From: CAZCDS01 sp964497585
Lineage (GTDB): Bacteria; Desulfobacterota; Desulfomonilia; Desulfomonilales; Desulfomonilaceae
Direction: 5' to 3'
NCBI GenBank assembly: GCA_964497585.1
Contig: CAZCDS010000041.1
Coordinates: 1-55,198 of the forward strand
Length of the DNA: 55,198 bases
Shown: piece by piece, positions 24,794 through 34,175 of the stretch
Numbering within the stretch: position 1 is the first letter of the stretch
Layout: the number at the start of each line of letters is the position of its first letter
Program-made: the position numbers and the translations under genes
Notes under the pieces: generated by a model
Database searches by the model: none
What the model was told of the DNA's origin: nothing
The model's input: only the letters and a program-made list of their open reading frames with translations

Positions 24794-25537
24794 TTGAGCC
24801 TGGACCTGAAGAAAGTCGCACTCAAGATCCTTTTCGACACCTATGACGAGGTAGTGGAGCGTTTCCCCACCGCGTGCGTGAGGGAATGCTCTGCCTGCTG
24901 TACCCACAACGTGCTCGCCACATCCCTGGAAGTCGATACTATCATCGACTTCATCGAGGCGCAGGGCCGTGAGGAGCTTCGAGCCCGGATGGTCTCGGGT
25001 ACGTCCGGAAAGCGGCTCAGACCTGTTCTCACGACGAATCTCCTGGCAAGATACTGTATAGAGAGGCGGGAACCACCCAAAGAGGATTACGCAGTCCAGA
25101 TCCTGCCCTGTCCGTTGAGAGAGCACGATGGATGTCCCGTCTATCCTGTCCGACCCTTCGGATGCCGTGCCATGTGGTCTTCTGAGCGTTGTGCAGGAGA
25201 GGCCACCATGGATGCTCTTCTCCTGTCACTCAACAGCGTTTTCGCCCAGATCGTCGAGGACCTCGATCAGGGAGGACTTTACGGGAACATGATCGACCTG
25301 TTCAGACTTTTTGATAGGGCAGACCTCAGATCGGCCTACCGTCGCGGTGTGAGGCCGTCGCCCGAGTCGGGCCTTCCCACTGCGGTTGCCAGTCCCGGGT
25401 TCATGATCCCGCCGGAGCATCGAGGCGAGGTGGCATCGGTTCTCAATCGACTTTGGACACGTCAGGTCAACGGTCTGCCCTTTCGTGAGGCTGCTGCCTC
25501 TGCGTGCATCCGCAATGAGTGCGAATCCCAAAACTGA
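24794..25537 (+). CDS. YkgJ-family cysteine-cluster (zinc/iron-chelating) protein
   Basis: The 247-residue product has the CxxxC-xxCC arrangement near its start (CVRECSACCTH, about residues 28-38) and a second cluster CPLREHDGCPVYPVRPFGCR at about 110-129, as in YkgJ/CxxCxxCC proteins (PF03692), which bind Zn or Fe-S. Biochemical function of most members is unknown. The start is a TTG at 24794 with no better in-frame ATG before the conserved Cys cluster. It is the last of the four-gene plus-strand row that begins with the acyltransferase. Confidence 0.8.
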   Translation: MSLDLKKVALKILFDTYDEVVERFPTACVRECSACCTHNVLATSLEVDTIIDFIEAQGREELRARMVSGTSGKRLRPVLTTNLLARYCIERREPPKEDYAVQILPCPLREHDGCPVYPVRPFGCRAMWSSERCAGEATMDALLLSLNSVFAQIVEDLDQGGLYGNMIDLFRLFDRADLRSAYRRGVRPSPESGLPTAVASPGFMIPPEHRGEVASVLNRLWTRQVNGLPFREAAASACIRNECESQN

Positions 25538-25747
25538 GGCCCTCGGAGAAGACATGCTTTTCATGCTTGGCCGCGCCGTCGGAAGCATGGATGTTGGAAT
25601 TATTCAGTAACCAGGAGGACGTTCCCCGATTCCAGCCTCAGAATTCTTCGTGCGAGGCTCCCCGCTTGTTCAATGGGCGTAGAGCATCGACAGCGTGTAT
25701 GCCCAGGGGGATATGGTGGCGAGACTTTGAGCGGTAGACTCCGTCTC

Positions 25748-28147
25748 TTACTTATTCGGTTCGGCAGGTGACAGGGCGCGGAGCTTTGTGTCGAAGAGAT
25801 AACGAGCACGCTTGGGCAGACGATCGTCCTTGACCGCCTGTCGATAGATCTCGGCCGCTTTAGCGCGTTCTCCTCCTTTCTCGTAGATCTCACCAAGCAG
25901 CATATAGGAACCCGCGTTGGCTCGACGGTCGGCGACCATTTTCCGGAGCACTTCTGTAGCCTTGTCCTTGTCCCCTTTTCGTCGCAGATAGAACGCAAGG
26001 GTGAATCCGTATTTGGCCCGATCAGGTCTCAGTTCGTAGGCCTTGCCGCACCACCTGATCGCTTCATCCACATTCCTCCGGGCGAGGAGAACGCCCAGGT
26101 TGTAGGCTGCCTCCGCCATCCTAGGATCCGCTTTGAGAGCTTTAAGCAAATGTTTCTCCGCCACGTCCGCATTGCCGTTTTCTGCTTCGAGGAGGCCGAG
26201 GTTGAAGTTCACCTCGGGACTGTCCGGCTGAAGTCTTGATGCTTTCACTAATGATTCTCGAGCCTTGACATTGTCGCCCAGCCTTGCGTACGCGATAGAC
26301 ATGTTTACCAGTGGTGTAATGATCCGAGGCTCCATCTTGTGAGCCCTTTGAAAAGATTTGACCGCCTGTTTCAACTCTCGCCTGCTCACGAAGTAGTTCC
26401 CCAGGTTGTAATAGGAACTCCACTGATCGGGTCTGATCAGCAATGAGGCCCGGAGTTCGGCGTCGGCTCCTCTCAGTCGCTTGCGATCCGAGGCTTTCAA
26501 CCACTGCCTGGGATAGCTCGCAAGCGCCATTGCGGACCGCACCCGAACGAGCCGATACTCGTCTTCCGTTGCCCTGAGGAGAGCCTTGACCGTCTCAGGG
26601 ACAAGATTTCCTTCAAGGGAGGCCGCGGCCGCGGACCGTACCAGTGGCGACGGGTCGGTCAAGGCCTTCCGGATCGGCGGCCACTTGCTGTCATCCGGGC
26701 AAGCAACGAGAAGTCGAAGCAGCGATACCGCGAATATTTCGTCCCGATCTTTGCGCTCAAGGTACGCCAACGTCTCCGGGAGCTTGCTCCACTCCCGTTT
26801 GCGAGCTGCGTCGATGAGACCCGCCCGATGCAACACTCCTGCTTGAAAATCTCGTTTGCGCCATTTGCGGACCCACGTGTCTGCCCACTGGGGAGTCTTG
26901 TCCTGGTGGCAAATGGTGCATGCGTTTGGAGATTTGAATGCAATGGTAACCGCGGGGGTCGGCGGTAGCATGGAGTGGTCGCTGCGCTTCATCCGGGCGA
27001 ATTCCGTCATGGGCATGTGGCATGCAACGCACTTGTTGCCGGTACTGTCGGGTTTGTGGTGGGAGTGTTTCGTGGGATTGTCCACCTTTTCCTTGTGACA
27101 GGGCATACATGCCTGGTTGGTCTTCTCTCCTTTGAAGCGGTACCGCCCGCTTGATGTGTGGCAGTGCAGGCAGGAGAGTTGGCCTGACTTGGCACACGGA
27201 CTCATTCGCCAGAGCGTGTACGTGTAGTTCTCTCCGAGGTCTCTGCCGTCGGGATGGAAATCCGGGCTTTCCAGCGCCACGAGATCATAATGGTCAAAGT
27301 ACCGCTCACCTGGCTTGAACGTCTCCGTGAGCGGCGACATCTTGGCGTGGCAGGGAGCGCACGCGGAATTGTTCTGCTGCGCGGTGAAGTCCCTGCCGCC
27401 GCGGATGATTTTCAGGTCAGTGGGAATTGTCCCTTTGGGTGCGGCCTCACAGACACGAACGTGCTTGTTGCCCGGTCCGTGGCAGGTTTCGCAGTTGATC
27501 CCCGGTTCACGCCAGACTGAGTGGTACGTGTCCGTCTTCGGGTCGAAGTTCGTGGAGAGTTGACTGACGTGGCAGCTATAGCATGAGGTATTGAACGTGT
27601 ACAGGGGGTCTTTCCAGTCCACTGCCTCGTCCGAGACGCCGGGGAAATGCCTTACACCGCTTGCTGCGGTGTCGAGCCATTCCTTCCTGCGCACGTCGTA
27701 GGCTACCGGAAGGGTCTGCAGCCGGCCCCGTGCCATGGGAGTGAGGAAGTAGTACACATTTTTCCCGCCCATGGCATGTTCCATCAGGTATTTTTTCTCG
27801 CCGACGGGTCCATTTTCGATTACCCATCCCTTCTCGCCGGAAATGTCCGCGCGGTATCGGTACTTCCCGATCACTATCTCTTTCTTCTGAGGCAGCAGTT
27901 GCTTGCGGGCAAATTCCCTCGTATAGGGCTGCATGGCCAGTCCATGGTGGGACGACGCCCAGAGCCTGTAGAACTTCTCATGGCATTTCCGGCAGCTCTG
28001 AGTGCCGGCATACCCACGCCCATCGGCAGCAGGCCGGAGAGCTGAATTCTCCGTCGATGCGTCATCCAATGTTTCCGCGAAAGAGGGGACCGTCGACAGA
28101 GAAAATAGAACGATAGCCGATACAGTGATCAGTGGGATCTTACCCAT
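25748..28147 (-). CDS. eight-haem cytochrome c with HEAT and TPR repeats
   Basis: This 799-residue exported protein has a signal peptide (GKIPLITVSAIVLFSLSTVP then SFAE), a cytochrome domain of about 400 residues with eight CxxCH haem sites (CRKCH, CYSCH, CETCH, CAPCH, CLHCH, CMPCH, CVACH, CTICH), then a HEAT-like part (about 440-560; DPSPLVRSAAAASLEG is typical) and five or more TPR repeats (about 575-790). The haem part resembles the cytochrome c554/NapC-NrfB-like multihaem group (PF13435). It would act in the periplasm in electron transfer, with the repeats binding a partner. Such fusions occur in Desulfobacterota and Planctomycetes. It diverges from an exported HEAT protein. Haem attachment is inferred from motifs only. 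Confidence 0.92.
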   Translation of the reverse strand: MGKIPLITVSAIVLFSLSTVPSFAETLDDASTENSALRPAADGRGYAGTQSCRKCHEKFYRLWASSHHGLAMQPYTREFARKQLLPQKKEIVIGKYRYRADISGEKGWVIENGPVGEKKYLMEHAMGGKNVYYFLTPMARGRLQTLPVAYDVRRKEWLDTAASGVRHFPGVSDEAVDWKDPLYTFNTSCYSCHVSQLSTNFDPKTDTYHSVWREPGINCETCHGPGNKHVRVCEAAPKGTIPTDLKIIRGGRDFTAQQNNSACAPCHAKMSPLTETFKPGERYFDHYDLVALESPDFHPDGRDLGENYTYTLWRMSPCAKSGQLSCLHCHTSSGRYRFKGEKTNQACMPCHKEKVDNPTKHSHHKPDSTGNKCVACHMPMTEFARMKRSDHSMLPPTPAVTIAFKSPNACTICHQDKTPQWADTWVRKWRKRDFQAGVLHRAGLIDAARKREWSKLPETLAYLERKDRDEIFAVSLLRLLVACPDDSKWPPIRKALTDPSPLVRSAAAASLEGNLVPETVKALLRATEDEYRLVRVRSAMALASYPRQWLKASDRKRLRGADAELRASLLIRPDQWSSYYNLGNYFVSRRELKQAVKSFQRAHKMEPRIITPLVNMSIAYARLGDNVKARESLVKASRLQPDSPEVNFNLGLLEAENGNADVAEKHLLKALKADPRMAEAAYNLGVLLARRNVDEAIRWCGKAYELRPDRAKYGFTLAFYLRRKGDKDKATEVLRKMVADRRANAGSYMLLGEIYEKGGERAKAAEIYRQAVKDDRLPKRARYLFDTKLRALSPAEPNK

Positions 28148-28395
28148 ACTCCGGCGTTCCTTTCCTGTTGCTTATCGTGGGACGGGCACATTATGCCGCT
28201 TAGCGGCTTGTGCCGCAATTTCTTTCGGCAGCCCGAACGGGGCGATTCACCTAGAGTTCACCGGGGAAGACCTCTTTTGGCGAACAACCCCTCGTGGATC
28301 AGTTCCGTACGCTCGAAAAGCTGTTGCCAAGGGGAGCACCAGGGGGCATACTCTCGCCCACCAAAGGAGGGCTTTTTCGGGGGGTGAGATTCGTT

Positions 28396-29706
28396 ATGCT
28401 CAAAAGTGGACGATTCAACTGCGCAATAAGGAAGCTGACGGTAACAATAGCCATTCCGGTCATCTCGCTGGCGGTCGCGGTTTCAGCGGGGCGCTGCTCC
28501 GACATCGAGAAGTTGCAGCGAGACCTGCAGAATTCGAATTTCGTCGTCCGCCTGGAAGCGGTGGAACGCGTGGCCGCGCTCAGAGACCCGCGAAGCGTGG
28601 AGCTTCTGGTCAAGGCTCTGCAAGATCCTCACGAAGATGTGCGGAGGCAGGCCGCAGGAGCGCTTGGGGAGCTCCGAGATCCGCGATCCACCCTGCCCCT
28701 TGTGCGCGCGCTCAGTGATCCGAAGGAGCCTGTGCGGCAAGCCGCGGAAGCGGCACTCATGGCAATCGGCCCTCCGGCGGTGGCGCCAATCGCTGCCGCT
28801 CTTTCAAAGGGAACGGCTCACTCACGGGCTGAATCTGCGAGACTTCTGGGGAAAATCGCCCACCCGTCGGCAGTGGAGCCACTCATCCGTGCGCTGAACG
28901 ACAGAGACGCGTTCGTTCGAAAAACCGCGGGAATGGCCCTTGTCGAGATCGATTCACCCGCTATTTCGCCGCTATTGAAGGTGATGAAAGGCAAGGATCC
29001 CGCACGACGCCTGCGGGTCGCCCGAGTTCTGTGCGAGTTCAGAAACCCCGAAGCGCTCGCACAAGCCATAGAGCCGTTGAGCCGGGCCTTGAAGAGTTCG
29101 GACAGGTCTCTGCGGATTCGAGCCGCGGATGCGCTGGGGAAAACCGCTGATCCTCGCGCAGTTCAGGTACTCGTTGGCGCGCTGAAGAGCCAGGACCGAT
29201 TCGTGCGTGCGATGGCGGCCCGCTCCCTGGGACGGATCGGACACCCCGCAGCGTTAGGTCCTCTCGAGAGGGCGATGAAGGACGAAAGCGTGCTCGTCCG
29301 CGAAGAGGCCAAGGACGCAATGGACCTGATACGGAATGCTGGAGCCGCCCGTCTTGGCATCACCGTTCCTTCCTGCTCTAAGATCATGAGGATTGCCAGG
29401 AACGATGTCTGGTGGCCGGCCAGTCCCATGGAGATCGGACAGAAAATATCGAGTCAAACGGGAATCCAAGCTGAGATACTCGTGAGTGAAGCCTCCGTGG
29501 GAGAAGGGCTCCTGCGCTTCTGCGTCAAGTGCAAAGGCGATCGGGGAGCGGTGGAGTTCCACAGCCCGGCCAAGGGCAAGCCCTTCAGCGTCACAAATGG
29601 ATGCTCGGGAAAGAAGAGGCAGGAGTTTCGAGAGTTCCTTCGGTTTCCGGCTCATCGCCGCGCATTGGATGACATGCTCAAGCAAAGGCGGGGGTTCTCC
29701 GACTAG
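28396..29706 (+). CDS. exported HEAT-repeat (PBS lyase-like) protein
   Basis: The 436-residue product has a signal peptide (RKLTVTIAIPVISLAVAVSA) and then about nine HEAT/PBS-lyase repeats over residues 40-320, with repeated D-P-x-V-R-x-x-A-A-x-A-L-G units such as DPHEDVRRQAAGALGELRDP. The C-terminal 110 residues form a separate domain with four cysteines (CSK, CVKCKGD, NGCSG) that I do not recognise. It is likely a periplasmic scaffold. A GGTGAG seven bases before the ATG at 28396 fixes the start; the longer open frame upstream is not used. It shares a 250-base promoter region with the divergent multihaem cytochrome, whose own HEAT segment makes a functional link plausible. Confidence 0.82.
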   Translation: MLKSGRFNCAIRKLTVTIAIPVISLAVAVSAGRCSDIEKLQRDLQNSNFVVRLEAVERVAALRDPRSVELLVKALQDPHEDVRRQAAGALGELRDPRSTLPLVRALSDPKEPVRQAAEAALMAIGPPAVAPIAAALSKGTAHSRAESARLLGKIAHPSAVEPLIRALNDRDAFVRKTAGMALVEIDSPAISPLLKVMKGKDPARRLRVARVLCEFRNPEALAQAIEPLSRALKSSDRSLRIRAADALGKTADPRAVQVLVGALKSQDRFVRAMAARSLGRIGHPAALGPLERAMKDESVLVREEAKDAMDLIRNAGAARLGITVPSCSKIMRIARNDVWWPASPMEIGQKISSQTGIQAEILVSEASVGEGLLRFCVKCKGDRGAVEFHSPAKGKPFSVTNGCSGKKRQEFREFLRFPAHRRALDDMLKQRRGFSD

Positions 29707-29972
29707 GGAACTGCGGGCAGCGTGCCTCTCATGTGGTCGTTCCGTTTCAGTGCGAGTTGACGGACGAACCGCCATTGGCCGCTGGATGGCTGTTCTTGCC
29801 TGGTTGAACGCAGGTCCTATGAGAGCCCGTTTCAATTGCTCCTCAAACAGCGGTCGCATGTCAATCATTTGATCGTTTATTGGCACGAAGTATGGCGCCA
29901 TCTTCCTGTGCGGGAGGCATTCCTGCACGGTCTCTCCGCGAGTGTGGACGCAAGCAGGTTTTGCCGGCCGGA

Positions 29973-30986
29973 TTATGGGACGGATGTTTCTCTGTGGCGT
30001 GCGAGATTGCGGAAGTATTCGCCCTCATTGAGCGAGAGCAAATCCTCAAGCAGCCCGGTCTCGCCGGTAAGATCTTCGATTTGCGCAGCAAAGAACTGTC
30101 TGAGTATCTTATTTTTTGAACTGGTCCGTTTGTCCCTGTTCTTATAAAATGCCCTCAGATAGATGTGCATGCAGGCATAGCAGTTTTCCAGTTGGCTGAG
30201 ATCCTCCTCTGTCATCTGAGCATAGACTTCGGACCTGGGTATGTTGGGATTCTCTTCCAGCCAGCGCCTCTTCTCCTTGATCCGTTCGGTTCTGGAAAGA
30301 ATATTCTCAACCCACTGGTTTATCTCATCGGACACGCTATCGTCGTCCATCACCTGGAGGATGTTGTCCTGTGATCCGGGGCGTTGCCCTTCAGGAGTTC
30401 CTGACATCGGAGTCCGGCTTGCCAAAGGGTCCTGCCAGAGATCCGAGTCGTCGGAAGAGTCCGCTACACTCAGCCGCTCCAGCTTGTCTTCGATCGCTTC
30501 CCGGAGATGGTCAGCCGCCTTATCGGAGAGTCTCCTGAGCTGATTACCATACGTGGAGGTCAGAATCCGATATCCCACATCAAGGGAGCTGCTGAGCATA
30601 GAAAAAATGGCAACGGTTCGACGATCCTCCAGCGAGATGAGCTGGAGCATGATCTCCTGGACGGTGGGCGTGAGGTAGAACTTGACGTGCTTGCCCTGAC
30701 GGAGGGACTTTTTCACAAAGATGCGGAAGTTGCTATCCGACGCGTCGGGCCTCGCTTCAAACTGGAATCCGACCATGAGACGGCCTTCGGCCTTGATGAC
30801 CTTGCCGGCCAGCGTGGGATCGATCTTGGTCCTGTCCAGGAGGAACAACTCGTCCACCCTGCCATCCTTGACGGCCTTGTCAGCGAAACTCCTGATTCTG
30901 GTGAGCGCATCATCGATGATTGCCGCGTACTTCTCGTCTATGGTGAGATCGGGAATGATCTGTATTGCAAGATCCGCAGAGTTCAT
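29973..30986 (-). CDS. conserved-looking cytoplasmic protein of unknown function
   Basis: I do not recognise this 337-residue protein. It has no signal peptide or membrane helix. The first 150 residues look globular (ISLEDRRTVAIFSMLSSSLD is a striking segment). A Ser/Asp/Gly-rich linker follows at about 175-215, then a charged helical C-terminal domain with two cysteines in ENCYACMHIYLRAFYKNR. The ATG at 30986 lies 40 bases after the stop of the PAC2 gene, so the two are probably one operon. The acidic linker between two domains suggests an adaptor or regulatory protein, but this is inference. Confidence 0.75.
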   Translation of the reverse strand: MNSADLAIQIIPDLTIDEKYAAIIDDALTRIRSFADKAVKDGRVDELFLLDRTKIDPTLAGKVIKAEGRLMVGFQFEARPDASDSNFRIFVKKSLRQGKHVKFYLTPTVQEIMLQLISLEDRRTVAIFSMLSSSLDVGYRILTSTYGNQLRRLSDKAADHLREAIEDKLERLSVADSSDDSDLWQDPLASRTPMSGTPEGQRPGSQDNILQVMDDDSVSDEINQWVENILSRTERIKEKRRWLEENPNIPRSEVYAQMTEEDLSQLENCYACMHIYLRAFYKNRDKRTSSKNKILRQFFAAQIEDLTGETGLLEDLLSLNEGEYFRNLARHRETSVP

Positions 30987-31026
30987 GGCCGTTCCCGGGG
31001 CTCAAAGGTAAACCCCGCCCCCCTTG

Positions 31027-31911
31027 TTACGTTTGCGGGTCCTTATGGGAATCCCTTCTCAAGAAGTCATTCAAGCGAATGACGTTGTCTGCGCCGCCTT
31101 GCGGTAATGATCCGCCCTTACCCTCGATGCTCTCCACGAACTGTTTCAGATTCGGATCCTTGGCCAGGATTTCATCGATTCGTCGGTCAAGCTCGATCGA
31201 TCTCTTGACCAGGCTCTCCGTGGGGCACTCCACGCCCGAGGCCTCGCCGATAATCTTCACCATCTGTGCTATCATACGCGGGTTCTTCTGCAGGTAGGCG
31301 GGCACGTGGCCCCAAAGGCTTATGGCCTCAATTTTCCGTTCGATGCACGTCCGGACGAGAAATGAATGAATACTGACGGGTCCGTAGTAATCGGCCGGTT
31401 GAATATTGCCTTCGATGTCTATGGAAGCTGCTACTGAGGACGCTGACGAGCCAATGACCGAAATACGAGGGGGGGCGGAATGGGAAATGGTATCCTGGAC
31501 GCCCCCGAGTGTGTACAGTCGTTTCACTCCGAGTCGCTGCATGGCATCCAGGAGCGTGCCTGCGAAGAGAAGCCAATTGTAATTGGGCTCCCTTCCGAGA
31601 AAAAGGATAAGATCGTGCTTGCCTTCGGGGTTGGAGCAAAAGGTCAGCACCGTCATCATCGGTTCCAGATGACGAATGATGCCGTTCTCGATCTCTCCCA
31701 CCGGGCGGTCCAGACCGTAATTGACGAAGGGCTCGTTGGAAAGAGACGCAAAGGTCTGAGGCCGGAGCTGTTCCATCAAATATTGGAGCGTATCACTGGA
31801 CACATTTCCCGCGTCCGACCAACCATAGAAGCCCGCCACAAAAAAGGGTTCCTTCAGTTCCGGCACGTAATCCCATTGCATATACGCCAAGTACGGATCC
31901 TTCTTGCTCAT
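31027..31911 (-). CDS. PAC2-family protein
   Basis: The 294-residue product belongs to the PAC2 family (PF09754), the fold of the proteasome assembly chaperone 2. Diagnostic parts are FVAGFYGWSDAGNVSSDTLQ near residue 25, LGVKRLYTLGGVQDTISHSA near 130, and YYGPVSIHSFLVRTCIERKI with EAISLWGHVPAYLQ (about 178-210). The C-terminus has the helical extension seen in bacterial members. Archaeal and actinobacterial relatives associate with ATP-grasp or proteasome functions; in Desulfobacterota the role is unknown. It is likely co-transcribed with the unknown gene that follows it. No proteasome genes are near. Confidence 0.88.
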   Translation of the reverse strand: MSKKDPYLAYMQWDYVPELKEPFFVAGFYGWSDAGNVSSDTLQYLMEQLRPQTFASLSNEPFVNYGLDRPVGEIENGIIRHLEPMMTVLTFCSNPEGKHDLILFLGREPNYNWLLFAGTLLDAMQRLGVKRLYTLGGVQDTISHSAPPRISVIGSSASSVAASIDIEGNIQPADYYGPVSIHSFLVRTCIERKIEAISLWGHVPAYLQKNPRMIAQMVKIIGEASGVECPTESLVKRSIELDRRIDEILAKDPNLKQFVESIEGKGGSLPQGGADNVIRLNDFLRRDSHKDPQT

Positions 31912-32270
31912 TCCGAACCATTCCGTTTTCGATATATCAATTGTAACCTCCGGCTGCCCCTAAGATCAAGGACGGACCGCATAATCACAAAAGTTTCGTG
32001 CCACGATCCTCTCGACACAACGGGAGAGAGGCTCTATGCGAGAAAACCTGCCGCGTAGCGCGGCTGCAAAACAATGTCCGAAATTCTCATCGACGGATCA
32101 GCCGAATCTCCCTGATCGCCCGGCGATGGGGAGGTTTCTCTGGGAGATAGTCTCTCCGCCGTAGCCTCCGTCCTAAGGCAGTCGGTCATTGTTTTCGACA
32201 CGCGCCATGAACGCGACATGATGCCTGTTCAGTGTACAGGGTCAAGGCCGCAGGCCGTCCCAGTGCGCGA
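31912..32270. other. intergenic region between larE and the PAC2 gene
   Basis: I see no supported gene, RNA or clear terminator in this 359-base stretch. Small frames on both strands are without ribosome binding sites. It should contain the promoter of the PAC2 gene on the minus strand. Confidence 0.4.
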
Positions 32271-33083
32271 CTATGTCTTCCCTTTGCCGTATTCGTCCAA
32301 ATCCAGAGTGATTCGCTTGTATCCCAGTTCCCTGAGCCTATCCAATATGCGCTCCCTCAGGCCTTCATCTCGCGCGATATCTGCTATGCCATGCCGGTCG
32401 GTGACGATCCGTGCAACGGGAAAGTGATCTCTCAGCCTGATTGTTTCCAGGCCGCAGCCCTTGAGGAATTGTTCGCCGTTTCGTACCCGCTCCAGAGTCT
32501 CCAGGGTTATAGGGGTGCCCGTAGGAACTCGCGTGGCGAGGCACGGTTCGGCATTTTTCTTCGCAAGATCGGCAAAACCGTTTTGCCGCAAAAGTTCTCT
32601 TACATCCTCCTTGCCAAGGCCGGCATCGGCCAGCGGAGTTGCGACTCCGAGCTCCTTGAGTGCTCTCATACCCGGCCGGTCTGCCGGATCGTCGTCCGCC
32701 TGAGTCCCATCGAACACCACAGCTCCCCGCGCGTTTTCGGCCAAATCCATCAGTAGGCGGTAACGTATCCTCTTGCATATGTAGCAGCGGTCTTCAGGAT
32801 TGTCCATGAATCTGCTGTCAGAGCACTCCCCTGAGGGAACTATCATGTGCTTGACACCAATCTCCTTCACGAATCTCGCACCGGATTCAACTTCCTCGGG
32901 CAGGGAAGTGGGTGACGTCGCGGTCACCGCGGTGACGTTCTCTATTCCGAGGGCCTGAAGACTCTCCCAGAGGAGCAGGCTCGAATCCACACCCCCGGAG
33001 AAGGCAACCAGCACTCCGCGGTCGCCTGCTATCTCGCGAATTATCCGTCTCAGCAATTGCTCTTTGTGCGCGGCGCCTTCCAT
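32271..33083 (-). CDS. larE: LarE-type ATP-dependent sacrificial sulfur transferase
   Basis: LarE is an N-type ATP pyrophosphatase that adenylates a pyridinium carboxylate and donates sulfur to build the nickel-pincer nucleotide cofactor. The 270-residue product shows the PP-loop VLVAFSGGVDSSLLLW (near residue 24), a CYICKRIRY segment, FDGTQADDDPADRPG, and EPCLATRVPTGTPIT (near 180) with the cysteine that serves as sulfur donor in the Lactobacillus enzyme. The length is typical. No larA, larB or larC is in the window. It lies 42 bases downstream of mnmA, another PP-loop sulfur-transfer enzyme, in an apparent operon. Confidence 0.88.
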   Translation of the reverse strand: MEGAAHKEQLLRRIIREIAGDRGVLVAFSGGVDSSLLLWESLQALGIENVTAVTATSPTSLPEEVESGARFVKEIGVKHMIVPSGECSDSRFMDNPEDRCYICKRIRYRLLMDLAENARGAVVFDGTQADDDPADRPGMRALKELGVATPLADAGLGKEDVRELLRQNGFADLAKKNAEPCLATRVPTGTPITLETLERVRNGEQFLKGCGLETIRLRDHFPVARIVTDRHGIADIARDEGLRERILDRLRELGYKRITLDLDEYGKGKT

Positions 33084-33125
33084 TTCAAACCGTAACTTTC
33101 CACCACTTCCGGTGTTCGGATTCTC

Positions 33126-34175
33126 TCAAGCCCTGTGGCTGGAACCTTCATGCTCCTCGATCCAGCCGCCGCCAACTACCCTGTCTCCGGAATAGAGGAC
33201 CCCGGCCTGACCGGGCGCAACACCCGATTGGGGCCTGTCGAACGTCATCGTAAGCCGGTCCCGTGAGACCGAACTGACGACGCAACCTACCTCTCTTGCC
33301 GTGGACCGAACCTTGATCCCGAGCGCGTCGCCCGGTAAGGGCCGGTTGTCGGTCAGGTAATTGACCTGAGCCAGCTTCACTGACGTCACATACGTGGCAT
33401 CCTTTGTTCCGACATATACCGCGTTCACGTCTGCGTCGATGCGAACTACGTAGAGGGGCCTCGGACCACAAATCCCCAGTCCGCGGCGCTGCCCGACCGT
33501 GTAATTGACGATCCCCTCGTGTGTGCCCAGGATATTCCCCTGCACGTCAAGAATCGGCCCCGGGTCGGACTGGACACCTTTTTTCCTGAGGAATCTCCGA
33601 TAGTCGTTGCCGGGCACAAAGCAGAGTTCCTGAGATTCCTCAGATTGCCATACGGAAATGCCTTCCGATCGCAACATCTCCTTGACTGCCTGCTTGGTAA
33701 GCTTTCCAAGCGGGAAAATCGTCCTCCCGAGCATCGCCCTCGTGAGTCTACAAAGAAAATAGGACTGGTCCTTATCCTTGTCCAGACCCTTCAGGAGTCG
33801 AGGCCCCCCCGGCCCCTGGTCCACACGCGCATAGTGGCCGGTGGCAAGCCTTTCGCAGCCACTCTTTGCAGCCTCTTCGAACAGCCGCGTCATTTTTATC
33901 CTTTTGTTGCAGACGGGGCATGGGGAAGGTGTACGACCTGCGACATACTCATGCAGGAAATGGGAAACCACGATGTCATCGAATTCCTGTCTGAAATCCG
34001 TCAGCAGGATGGGCACATCGATTTCGGCTGCGGCTTGCCGCGCCTTGTTCCAGGCGAGATCTGAACTCCCATGCAGGCGCATGTGGAAGCCGACGACATC
34101 GTGCCCTTCTTTCTTCAGAATGAGGGCCGCTGCAGTACTGTCCATCCCGCCGCTCATTGCAACTGCTATACGCAT
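33126..34175 (-). CDS. mnmA: tRNA-specific 2-thiouridylase MnmA
   Basis: MnmA makes 2-thiouridine at the wobble position 34 of tRNAs for Lys, Glu and Gln, using sulfur from a persulfide relay. The 349-residue protein has the PP-loop AVAMSGGMDSTAAAL, the first catalytic cysteine in SPCPVCNKRIK (near residue 87), ATGHYARVD, DKDQSYFLC, and the second cysteine in SEESQELCFVPGNDY. The C-terminal beta-barrel with NYTVGQRRGLGI is complete. It is slightly shorter than E. coli MnmA but has all motifs. larE follows on the same strand. Confidence 0.95.
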   Translation of the reverse strand: MRIAVAMSGGMDSTAAALILKKEGHDVVGFHMRLHGSSDLAWNKARQAAAEIDVPILLTDFRQEFDDIVVSHFLHEYVAGRTPSPCPVCNKRIKMTRLFEEAAKSGCERLATGHYARVDQGPGGPRLLKGLDKDKDQSYFLCRLTRAMLGRTIFPLGKLTKQAVKEMLRSEGISVWQSEESQELCFVPGNDYRRFLRKKGVQSDPGPILDVQGNILGTHEGIVNYTVGQRRGLGICGPRPLYVVRIDADVNAVYVGTKDATYVTSVKLAQVNYLTDNRPLPGDALGIKVRSTAREVGCVVSSVSRDRLTMTFDRPQSGVAPGQAGVLYSGDRVVGGGWIEEHEGSSHRA

